Source of the DNA: Candidatus Latescibacterota bacterium
GTDB taxonomy: Bacteria > Latescibacterota > UBA2968 > UBA8231
NCBI GenBank assembly: GCA_003529325.1
Contig: DPVW01000198.1
Span: 1 to 8,622 of the forward strand
Direction of reading: 5' to 3'
DNA length: 8,622 bases
Position 1 is the first letter of the stretch; every line of letters begins with the position of its first letter. Under the pieces are notes generated by a model that was not told where the DNA came from, ran no database searches, and saw only the letters and a program-made list of their open reading frames with translations. The position numbers and the translations under genes were made by a program. Below, in pieces: positions 1 through 5,854 of this stretch.

Positions 1-285
1 ATTCCCATCGTATTCGATGCCGCCTTCAGTGGATCATCCCACGGCAAGATTCGTATAGATGTGGCCCGCTTCAAGGAGCCCGTCGACGGGGTGATCCGAC
101 AGACCCGCGACTGCGGCCGAGCACCGGGAGTGGATCGACTCTACGTTTCAGGCGAGCCGGAAGCCCAGCGTCGGGTGGAGTACCTACGTGACGGGATCCC
201 CCTGAACGAGGCGACGATTCGCGAACTTTCGACGACGGCGGCCGAGTTCGGCGTGGAAATGGAAATCCGGAAAAGGGGGAGTTAG
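1..285 (+). CDS. Ldh2-family malate/L-lactate dehydrogenase-type oxidoreductase, C-terminal end (partial)
   Basis: Frame 1 is open from the window edge to the TAG at 283-285, giving about 94 residues of a C-terminus whose start lies outside the window. Visible hallmarks of the Ldh2 (YlbC/YiaK/AllD-like) NAD(P)H-dependent 2-oxoacid/2-hydroxyacid reductase family are the 'GSSHGKIRIDVARF' stretch (usual 'G..F.AIDP..F'), then 'RLYVSGEPE' (the family's 'vl.PGE.E'), then 'DGIPLNEATIRELS', the usual closing helix after 'GIPL'. These enzymes are cytoplasmic, roughly 330-370 residues long, and reduce or oxidise substrates such as malate, lactate, 2,3-diketogulonate or ureidoglycolate. The substrate cannot be told from this end alone. 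The next ORF begins 7 nt after the stop, so the two may have formed one transcription unit. The family call is fairly sure; the exact enzyme is not. Confidence 0.84.
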   Translation: MPIVFDAAFSGSSHGKIRIDVARFKEPVDGVIRQTRDCGRAPGVDRLYVSGEPEAQRRVEYLRDGIPLNEATIRELSTTAAEFGVEMEIRKRGS

Positions 286-292
286 TTAGACG

Positions 293-520
293 ATGACATC
301 AACCGAATACACACCGCTCACGGAGCGGGACAAGGTGCTGTTCGATCTGAAGGGATTTCTGCTGTTCCCAGCCGTGCTGAGCGAGACGGAGATGGCGCCA
401 CTTCGCGCCCAGTGTTTGGCGCTGCGGCAGGACAAGGAATGGCGCTGTTCTTCGCCTACAATCACATCAACGTGTCACCACAAACCGGGCTTTACGGAGC
501 AGATGCTTGGCACGAACTAG
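293..520 (+). pseudogene. Phytanoyl-CoA dioxygenase (PhyH)-like N-terminal remnant, truncated
   Basis: An ATG at 293 follows a purine-rich AGGGGGAG stretch (about 274-281) and opens a 75-codon frame ending at TAG 518-520. Residues 8-49 look like the N-terminus of PhyH-type Fe(II)/2-oxoglutarate oxygenases: 'LTERDKVLFDLKGFLLFP' followed by 'AVLSETEMAPLRAQ' resembles the family's 'f..dGylvlpgvLs.eEv..L' opening. From about nt 440 the frame turns into unrelated residues rich in Ser, Thr and Cys. None of the HxD...H iron triad or the 2-oxoglutarate Arg is present, and intact members have about 250-300 residues. The +1-frame reading over about 436-500 contains 'GMALFFAYNHINVSPQTG', weakly like the C-terminal 'GD.lfF....H.S..N' strand of the family. 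An internal, out-of-frame deletion is therefore possible. It is unlikely to make an active enzyme. A small real protein cannot be excluded. Confidence 0.55.
496..499 (+). promoter_or_regulatory. Shine-Dalgarno GGAG deciding the TTG start of tesA
   Basis: GGAG lies 7 nt upstream of the TTG at 507. A start here puts a basic N-region and a hydrophobic core directly in front of the GDSL block, as expected for an exported TesA. The nearby ATG at 503 is in the frame of the PhyH remnant, not of tesA. Confidence 0.6.
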
Positions 521-1235
521 CAACCGGACCCGATTTCTCCTCGGCGGCACGCTGCTGGCGTTTGTCGCTGTGGCCGACGAATCTGCGGGGCCCCAAGTCG
601 TGCTGTTTTTTGGTGACAGTCTGACGTCCGGTTACGGCGTCGGCAAGGCCAACGCCTTTCCGGCGCTGGTACAGGCCCAGGCTGATTCACTCCATTGTGG
701 GGCCCGCATCGTCAACGCCGGTCTGGCGGGAGAGACGACGGCGGGTGGTCTGCGGCGCGTCGACTGGATCCTGCAGCAGCCGGTTGATGTTTTCGTGCTC
801 GAATTGGGCGGCAACGATGGCCTGCGTGGTGTGCCCCTGGCCGAGACCGAGCGCAATCTGCAGGGGATCATCGACCGGGTAAAAAAGAGGGCGCCCGCCG
901 CCAGGCTCGTCATCGCCGGGGTGCGTCTGCCGCCGAATCTTGGGCCCGAGTACACCGAAGGATTTCACGCCATTTTTAAGCGCCTGGCCAAGGCCAATGG
1001 CGCGGGACTCATCTCCGGATTGTTGCATGGCGTCTCAGGCGATCGGCAGTTGATGAATGCTGATGGCCTCCATCCGAATGTCTGCGGGCACCGTCATGTG
1101 GCGCGGACCGTGTGGCTGGAACTGGCGCCACTGCTGTGTGGTAGGGCCGACTCACCCGGCGCGGCGCAGGACCTCGAGGGGGGGGACAGTGGCGACGCCA
1201 CGACTACCGAAGAGGCCGACGATGACGGTGAGTGA
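507..1235 (+). CDS. tesA: TesA-type periplasmic SGNH esterase (thioesterase I / lysophospholipase L1 / arylesterase)
   Basis: This 242-residue SGNH hydrolase has all four signature blocks. Ser38 is in 'FFGDSLTSGYG' (block I), Gly75 in 'NAGLAGETT' (block II), Asn103 in 'LELGGNDGL' (block III), and Asp186 and His189 in 'NADGLHPN' (block V). The predicted catalytic triad is Ser38/Asp186/His189 with Gly75 and Asn103 in the oxyanion hole. Residues 1-23 look like a Sec signal peptide: Arg3, Arg7 and Arg9, a hydrophobic core from residue 10, and a likely AVA cleavage before Asp24. The mature enzyme would act in the periplasm on acyl-thioesters, lysophospholipids or aryl esters. The start is a TTG supported by GGAG at 496-499. 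Usual family length is about 190-215 residues. The last 27 residues (216-242, Gly-, Asp-, Glu- and Thr-rich) lie in the antisense overlap with ybbP and look like an overprinted tail. Neighbouring ybbA and ybbP match the known tesA context. Confidence 0.93.
   Translation: MARTSNRTRFLLGGTLLAFVAVADESAGPQVVLFFGDSLTSGYGVGKANAFPALVQAQADSLHCGARIVNAGLAGETTAGGLRRVDWILQQPVDVFVLELGGNDGLRGVPLAETERNLQGIIDRVKKRAPAARLVIAGVRLPPNLGPEYTEGFHAIFKRLAKANGAGLISGLLHGVSGDRQLMNADGLHPNVCGHRHVARTVWLELAPLLCGRADSPGAAQDLEGGDSGDATTTEEADDDGE
1152..1235. other. 84-bp tail-to-tail antisense overlap of tesA and ybbP coding ends
   Basis: The tesA stop (TGA 1233-1235, + strand) lies inside ybbP, and the ybbP stop (TGA read from 1154 to 1152, minus strand) lies inside tesA. 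The overlap encodes TesA residues 216-242 and YbbP residues 808-834. The YbbP side carries the family-like ending 'PPLEVLR', while the TesA side is low-complexity and acidic, so YbbP probably constrains the sequence. No terminator hairpin with a T-run is visible in or near the overlap, so the convergent transcripts probably run into each other. Confidence 0.85.
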
Positions 1236-3656
1236 CGGCACGACGATCATGGCACTGGCGAGCCAATCCCACGCCGGAGCATAGGTGACCTCGAAGACAT
1301 AGGTAGCCAGTCCCCAGCCGCCACCGATGGCGAGCAGCAGTCCCGTCAAACCGGCCAGCAGTCCGAGGGCGGCATATTCCACGATGAGTATGCGGCTTAT
1401 CTGCCTGCGGCTGGCGCCAAGGGTGCGCAGCAGGGCGCTCTCGCGCAGGCGCTGAAAGCGACTCGCCGATACCGAGGCCACGAGCACGACGACCCCCGTC
1501 GCCACGCTGAACAGGGCCATGAAGCGTACGAGTGTAGCGATGCGATCCAGGATCTCGTCCACAGTGCGCAGGATCAGGTCGAGATCGATGGCCGACACGT
1601 TGGGATAGGTTTCGACGATGCGCCGTTGCAGGTCGGCGCGCGCTTCGGGGCTGTCGCCGCGGGTGACGAGTACGTGGAACTGCGGCGCAGCCTCCAGCAC
1701 CCCTGGTGAGAAGACACAGAGAAAATTCGGCATGATGCGCTGCCAGTCGACACGCCGCAGGCTGCCCACGGCGACGGTAAGATGTACGCCTTGCACATCG
1801 AAAGTGAGGGAGTCTCCCACGTCGATGCTGAGACGTTCGGCGACGCCCACTTCCAGGGAGACAGAAGCACCCGGTCTGTCGCCATGCCAGGTGCCCCCCA
1901 CGAGGGTTTCGCTATCGACCAGATCCGCACGATAGGTCGAGCGATACTCACGGTGCAGCGCCCAACCACCACGATCCCCTAGGCTATCGGCGGGTGTGCC
2001 ACCGACTTCGGCGATGTGCATGGCGACAACAGGTACGAGTTGCAGCACCGGCATGTCCATCTCCCGCACCAGTTGTCGCACCCCCTCCGCCTGATCTGTC
2101 TGAATGTCGAATAGCACGACATTTGGCTGGTCCTGTCCGCCGATGCTGTTGATGTGGGCGAGCACAGAGTTCTGTGCGGTGTAAAGAGAGGCGACGAGGA
2201 ACGTGCCGAGACCAAGACTCACCATCAACAGCAAGGTCTGATTATGAGGCCGGTAGAGGTTGGCCAGCCCCTGGCGTTTCACATAAGAGAAGGAGCGGGG
2301 GAAGTATCGGCGTACGCCACCGCGCAGTAGTCGCGCCGACATGGCGAGAAACAGCAGAGCCGCTGCGGTACCGCAGGTGAACATGAGTGCGTGATCGGGC
2401 CGGCCCGCCAGTACGCGTGCCAGCAGGTAGGCGCCCAAGGCAGCAGCGACCATCACGAGGGCGCGAAGCACGCGGTCTCCGGGGCGCACGCCCGTTTCGT
2501 AGGAGGCGCGTATGGCCAGCAATGGACTGGCACTACGAACCGCCAACAGGGGCCGTGCAGCGAAGAGGAGGGCGATGAGGGTGCCGACGGTGATTCCCTC
2601 CAGGGCGACGCTCAGCGAGGGGGAGACGGTCAGAGTCCCCGGCAGGAAGTCGGCGACGAGTCCTGGCAACACCATCAGCACGGCGACGCCGGCGGCGGCG
2701 CCTGTGGCGGAGCCGATAAAGCCGAGAGCGCCGGCCTGTATCATGTAGATCCAAAGAGCCTGACGTGAGGTGGCACCCAACGATCGCAGGATGGCGACGC
2801 TCTCGAGTTTCTGCTCTATATAGGCATGGATGGCACTGGCGACGCCGACGGCCCCCAACAGCAGCGCGATGAACCCTCCGAGCCCGAGGAAACGATCGAG
2901 GTTGCGCACGGTCCGCCCGAGGCGTCGCTGACGATCCCTGGCAGTATCGGCGTCAATGTCGTCATCACTGTCGTTCAGTCTCGTTTGCACGCTCTGTGCC
3001 AGGCCCTCGACGTCACGTCCGTCGTCGAACCGGAACAGCGCTTTGTATTCGACGCGGCTGCCATACTGCACCAGCTCGGTCTGTTCCAGATAGTCAAATG
3101 GGATGAGTACAGGTGGACGCACGTCGGTGCGCACCGCCGTCTCACCGGGGATCCCGAGCAGGCGGCCAGCGATACAAAAGGTGACACGGCCGACCTTGAT
3201 GGAATCACCTACGTCGGCACCGAACTGAAGGAGAATGCCATTGTCGACGAGTGCCCTGCGTCCTTGACGGAAGCTCTGCGCTGCCAATGGCGGGTCGGTG
3301 CGCAGTTCTCCATAGAATGGCCAGCCACCCCGGATCGCGCGTACTTCCGAAAGACGAGTGCCGCCACTTTTGGGCAACAGTATCATGGAGTAGGTGACGA
3401 CCATGCGCGACTGGCGTCCACCAATGGAGTCGAAAACGGTCTCCGCCACGGCGGAAAAGGGCTGATTGCTCTCGATTTCGAGGTCGGCGCCGAGTAGTTC
3501 GGAGGCCTGCTGCGCCACGCCTTCCTTCATGGCGTGGCTCAATCCCCGCAGGGCGGTCAGTGCGGCGATGCCGATGGCGATGGCACTGGTATAGAGCAGC
3601 AATCGCTGACGGAAACCGCGACTGTCGCGCCAGGCCATGCGCAAAACCCACAACAT
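1152..3656 (-). CDS. ybbP: YbbP-like FtsX/MacB-type ABC transporter permease
   Basis: This is an 834-residue inner-membrane permease of the FtsX-like (LolCE/MacB, type VII ABC) group; E. coli YbbP is about 800. TM1 lies near residues 20-38, followed by 'QQASELLGADLEI' (about 49-61), a typical YbbP opening, and a large periplasmic domain to about 245. A first FtsX bundle spans about 255-375 ('ILRSLGATSRQ' at 289-299 is the coupling-helix motif). Extra membrane segments lie near 398-416, 424-440 and 474-492. A second periplasmic domain (about 500-695) contains 'REYRSTYRADL', 'VDWQRIMPNF' and 'VFSPGVL', which fit YbbP well. A second FtsX bundle (about 705-825) repeats the coupling motif as 'LLRTLGASRRQ'. 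The start is the ATG at 3656, one nt after the ybbA stop, with GAGGGG 7 nt upstream; the longer frame to 3701 would eat into ybbA. Probable role with YbbA: ATP-driven extraction or movement of envelope lipids or hydrophobic molecules. The substrate is not shown here. Confidence 0.93.
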   Translation of the reverse strand: MLWVLRMAWRDSRGFRQRLLLYTSAIAIGIAALTALRGLSHAMKEGVAQQASELLGADLEIESNQPFSAVAETVFDSIGGRQSRMVVTYSMILLPKSGGTRLSEVRAIRGGWPFYGELRTDPPLAAQSFRQGRRALVDNGILLQFGADVGDSIKVGRVTFCIAGRLLGIPGETAVRTDVRPPVLIPFDYLEQTELVQYGSRVEYKALFRFDDGRDVEGLAQSVQTRLNDSDDDIDADTARDRQRRLGRTVRNLDRFLGLGGFIALLLGAVGVASAIHAYIEQKLESVAILRSLGATSRQALWIYMIQAGALGFIGSATGAAAGVAVLMVLPGLVADFLPGTLTVSPSLSVALEGITVGTLIALLFAARPLLAVRSASPLLAIRASYETGVRPGDRVLRALVMVAAALGAYLLARVLAGRPDHALMFTCGTAAALLFLAMSARLLRGGVRRYFPRSFSYVKRQGLANLYRPHNQTLLLMVSLGLGTFLVASLYTAQNSVLAHINSIGGQDQPNVVLFDIQTDQAEGVRQLVREMDMPVLQLVPVVAMHIAEVGGTPADSLGDRGGWALHREYRSTYRADLVDSETLVGGTWHGDRPGASVSLEVGVAERLSIDVGDSLTFDVQGVHLTVAVGSLRRVDWQRIMPNFLCVFSPGVLEAAPQFHVLVTRGDSPEARADLQRRIVETYPNVSAIDLDLILRTVDEILDRIATLVRFMALFSVATGVVVLVASVSASRFQRLRESALLRTLGASRRQISRILIVEYAALGLLAGLTGLLLAIGGGWGLATYVFEVTYAPAWDWLASAMIVVPSLTVIVGLFGSRGVATVPPLEVLRRAG
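1178..1185. repeat. G8/C8 homopolymer inside the tesA/ybbP overlap
   Basis: Eight G in a row on the + strand (eight C in the ybbP sense strand). In ybbP they encode part of V-P-P-L, in frame with the conserved 'PPLEVLR' ending. A one-base change would alter the C-termini of both proteins. Runs of this length are prone to replication slippage and to read errors. Confidence 0.8.
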
Positions 3657-3657
3657 G

Positions 3658-4347
3658 TCAGGACCCCTCGGAGGCGCTGTCCTCGACGACGGCACCCGCA
3701 CGAAGGCGGATGATCCGGCCGCAGCGTCGGGCCAGGTCGATATCGTGCGTGACGAGCACGAGGGTGGTGTCTGCCTCGCGATTCAAGTCGAAGAGCAGGT
3801 CTGCCACCGAAGCGCCCGTTTCGGCGTCGAGATTGCCTGTCGGCTCGTCGGCGAAGAGGATCTTCGGACGGTGAATGAAGGCGCGCGCCAGACCGACCCG
3901 TTGCTGTTCACCACCCGACAGTTGCACCGGGTAATGGTCGAGGCGGTCACCGAGGCCGACGCGGTCGAGCAGTTCGGCAGCGCCATTGCGGGCACCAGAT
4001 TCTCCACGCAGTTCGAGTGGTACGGAGACATTCTCCACGGCACTCAGTGTCGGCAAAAGTTGAAAATTCTGGAACACGAAGCCTACCAGATCACGACGCA
4101 ACAACGCACGTTCGTCCTCGTCCAGTCCCTCCAGGGGCTGCCCATCGAGGATGACTCTGCCGGCACTCGTCCGGTCGAGCCCCGCACACAGGCCGAGCAG
4201 GGTTGTCTTGCCACTGCCCGACGGACCGACGATGGCACAGGTGGTGCCGGCGGCGACGCTGAAGGTGACACCGTCGAGCACGGTCAAGTCACGATCGCCG
4301 CTGCGATAGGTTCGGGTCAGGTCGCGGACTTCGAGCACATTCGTCAT
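3658..4347 (-). CDS. ybbA: YbbA-like ABC transporter ATP-binding protein (LolD/MacB family)
   Basis: This 229-residue ATPase (E. coli YbbA is 228) has every catalytic motif intact. Walker A is 'GPSGSGKTT' at 41-49, the Q-loop is Gln93 in 'FVFQNFQLLPTL', the signature is 'LSGGEQQR' at 143-150, Walker B is 'ILFADEPTGNLD' at 163-174 with catalytic Glu168, and the H-loop is 'VTHD' with His201. 'FQNFQLLPTLSAVENV' and 'ADEPTGNLD' are typical of the LolD/MacB/FtsE branch. It works in the cytoplasm as a dimer driving the adjacent permease YbbP. The start is the ATG at 4347, which overlaps the GDPD stop as ATGA and has GAGG 6 nt upstream (+ strand 4354-4357). The longer frame to 4461 would add 38 arginine- and proline-rich residues unlike the family and overlap the GDPD deeply. 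Its stop is followed by a single nucleotide and the ybbP ATG (TGA-C-ATG), so the subunits are likely translationally coupled. Confidence 0.95.
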   Translation of the reverse strand: MTNVLEVRDLTRTYRSGDRDLTVLDGVTFSVAAGTTCAIVGPSGSGKTTLLGLCAGLDRTSAGRVILDGQPLEGLDEDERALLRRDLVGFVFQNFQLLPTLSAVENVSVPLELRGESGARNGAAELLDRVGLGDRLDHYPVQLSGGEQQRVGLARAFIHRPKILFADEPTGNLDAETGASVADLLFDLNREADTTLVLVTHDIDLARRCGRIIRLRAGAVVEDSASEGS

Positions 4348-5252
4348 CGCCGGCCTCGCGCCTCCAGTACCCTTTTGAGACGGTCGGGACGACGGGTGAT
4401 CAGGCCCTGCACGCCAAGGTCGGTCAATCGCTCCATGTCCTGTTCTTTGTCGATGGTCCACACCTGGACCGCGATTCCGCGTCCCTGACTCTTGTCGACG
4501 AATCGTTCGTTGACAAGAGTCAGGGGCCCCTTGAATTCGGTCACCTGCAGCGCCTCAAACTCGGGGTTGGCGAGCACATCCAGCCGCAGCAGGTGCAGGA
4601 TCGTGTACGACCACGCTTCCGCAAAAGATGCGGATGTGGCAACCCCTGGACAGACCTGGCGGAAGATGTCGAGAGATTCCGTGTCGAAGGAGGCGACGAT
4701 GGCCCGGTGTTGGTGGCGGTGTGCGCGCAGCAGGCCACAGAGCTGTTCGGCGCTCTGCGCATCGTTGGTTTTCAACTCGATGATCATGTGCTGATCGGGG
4801 AAGGTGGACAGGACCTCGTCGAGGGAGGGGATGCGCAGGCCCTGGCCACGAAATGGATGGGTGGCGCCCTCGTCCGCCGACCAGTTGTAGCCGGCATCGA
4901 GGCTCTGGAGCTCTTCGAAGGTGTAGGAGTCGATCCGGCCCCCGGCTTCGGTGACACGACCGACGCGGCGGTCGTGGAACACGACCATCACACCATCCGA
5001 CGAGCGCTGTATGTCGAGTTCCAATGCATCGACCCCCATGTCGACGGCGTGACGATAGCCATACAGCGTGTGCTGTGGCCACAGTCCCCAACCACCACGG
5101 TGGGCGATGATCTGTGGTATCGACTCTCCCCAGCGAGGATGTTGAGCGAAATAGGGGTGTGGGAAAGAAATGGGTGCAGGCAGGATGGCAAGAAAAGCCC
5201 ATACGAGGAGGACGCCGGCAGCTGCCAGCGCCAGCCTGCGCCGCCCGCTCAC
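4344..5252 (-). CDS. Membrane-anchored glycerophosphodiester phosphodiesterase (GDPD family)
   Basis: This is a 302-residue GDPD-fold enzyme that would hydrolyse glycerophosphodiesters to glycerol-3-phosphate and an alcohol. Residues 1-5 are basic (three Arg) and 7-28 are hydrophobic: a signal anchor or uncleaved signal, putting the enzyme outside the inner membrane. The TIM-barrel motifs follow in order: 'HRGG' 51-54 (catalytic His51), 'LELD' 77-80 (metal ligands Glu78 and Asp80), 'FHD' 92-94 (second catalytic His93), 'IIELK' 157-161 (metal ligand Glu159) and 'VWTID' 264-268 near the end. The usual 'PENT/PEHT' reads 'PQHT' at 59-62, so Glu is replaced by Gln60. The start is a GTG at 5252, overlapping the tetR stop as GTGA, with a distant GAGG 10 nt upstream. 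The end overlaps ybbA as ATGA. Codons 244-256 form a striking palindrome (see 4483-4525). Substrate head group and the choice between GlpQ- and UgpQ-like roles are undecided. Confidence 0.93.
   Translation of the reverse strand: MSGRRRLALAAAGVLLVWAFLAILPAPISFPHPYFAQHPRWGESIPQIIAHRGGWGLWPQHTLYGYRHAVDMGVDALELDIQRSSDGVMVVFHDRRVGRVTEAGGRIDSYTFEELQSLDAGYNWSADEGATHPFRGQGLRIPSLDEVLSTFPDQHMIIELKTNDAQSAEQLCGLLRAHRHQHRAIVASFDTESLDIFRQVCPGVATSASFAEAWSYTILHLLRLDVLANPEFEALQVTEFKGPLTLVNERFVDKSQGRGIAVQVWTIDKEQDMERLTDLGVQGLITRRPDRLKRVLEARGRR
4483..4525. repeat. 43-nt near-perfect inverted repeat (20-pair stem, 3-nt loop) within the GDPD gene
   Basis: Positions pair symmetrically about 4504: arm 4483-4502 with arm 4506-4525 around the loop 4503-4505. 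Nineteen of 20 pairs are Watson-Crick; the exception is 4497/4511 (G opposite T on the + strand, C opposite A in the minus-strand mRNA). In the GDPD reading frame the symmetry keeps codon phase: CTG-ACT-CTT-GTC pairs codon for codon with GAC-AAG-AGT-CAG, centred on the Arg250 codon CGA. There is no T-run on either side, so it is not a classical intrinsic terminator. Confidence 0.9.
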
Positions 5253-5854
5253 GAAGAGGGCGCCTCGGCGGGGTCGGCGACACGACGGGCCCCTCCGAGA
5301 AAGGTGTCAACGATGACATCGACCATCTCCGTAGGGGACAGTTTCTCGCCGCTGGTCAGCACGGAGCGGACCATGCCGCGCAGGACGAAAGCCTGTAATC
5401 GTGGATGATCGATATCGAACTCATCGCTGGCCACCCCCCGGCGCAACACGGACTCGATGACGTCGATCTGTTCGGTGCGCTCCGTCTGCCAACGCTGCCG
5501 GCTCTTGCTACCACCGGGACCGGCCTTGGCGTCTTCCATCGACAGCAGGCGGAAGAAGACCCGGTTGCGGGCGAAGAAGGAGAGGATTGCGTTCATCACA
5601 GCGTGCAACTGCTGTTGGGCCGAGTGGTTGGCAGTGGTCGCAGCGGCGTGCAAGCGTTCATTGAGTTGCGAGATGCCGTCGAAGACGACGGCGAAGTACA
5701 GCGAGTCCTTGTCGGCGAAGTGGCTGTAAAGCGTGCCTTTGGCGACGCCGGCCTCGCGGGCGATGTGCTCCATCAGCACTTCGTCGTAACGAGCAGAGGC
5801 GAACAATCGGGCGGCGCGGGTGAGGATCTTGTCCCGTCGCTCCTGGCTTTTCAT
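5249..5854 (-). CDS. TetR/AcrR-family transcriptional regulator
   Basis: This 201-residue protein has a TetR_N DNA-binding domain at its N-terminus. 'RDKILTRAARLFA' (7-19) is helix 1, and the helix-turn-helix covers about 26-50 with 'HIAREAGVAKGTLYSHFADK', close to the family consensus 'I A . . A G V s . g t l Y . h F . s K'. The rest (about 55-190) is the helical ligand-binding and dimer domain, too variable to name a ligand. The start is the ATG at 5854, overlapping the MdlB-like gene's stop as ATGA, with AAGGA 8 nt upstream (+ strand 5863-5867). The end overlaps the GDPD start as GTGA. It sits inside the operon, directly behind a complete ABC exporter, instead of being divergent from its target. 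Repression of its own operon relieved by an exporter substrate or membrane compound is a reasonable inference. No operator is visible because the operon promoter lies outside the window. Confidence 0.93.
   Translation of the reverse strand: MKSQERRDKILTRAARLFASARYDEVLMEHIAREAGVAKGTLYSHFADKDSLYFAVVFDGISQLNERLHAAATTANHSAQQQLHAVMNAILSFFARNRVFFRLLSMEDAKAGPGGSKSRQRWQTERTEQIDVIESVLRRGVASDEFDIDHPRLQAFVLRGMVRSVLTSGEKLSPTEMVDVIVDTFLGGARRVADPAEAPSS

Noticed and set aside
2826..3497. Open + strand frame of 223 codons inside ybbP
   Set aside because: It is antisense to conserved YbbP sequence, with no motif or convincing start, and is explained by base composition.
3637..4488. Long + strand open frame (283 codons) antisense to ybbA
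   Set aside because: It mirrors the ATPase gene, whose motifs are all intact on the minus strand. Its translation shows no recognisable domain; long antisense frames are common in GC-rich DNA.
4483..4525. Reading the GDPD hairpin as an intrinsic terminator
   Set aside because: No T-run follows it on either strand, and it lies within a coding sequence followed by coupled genes.
4523..4530. GGGGCCCC palindrome beside the large hairpin
   Set aside because: An 8-bp GC palindrome is expected by chance in DNA this GC-rich, and it is not part of the longer stem.
4593..5408. Long + strand open frame (271 codons) antisense to GDPD and tetR
   Set aside because: It crosses two well-supported minus-strand genes and has no family features, so it is a shadow frame.
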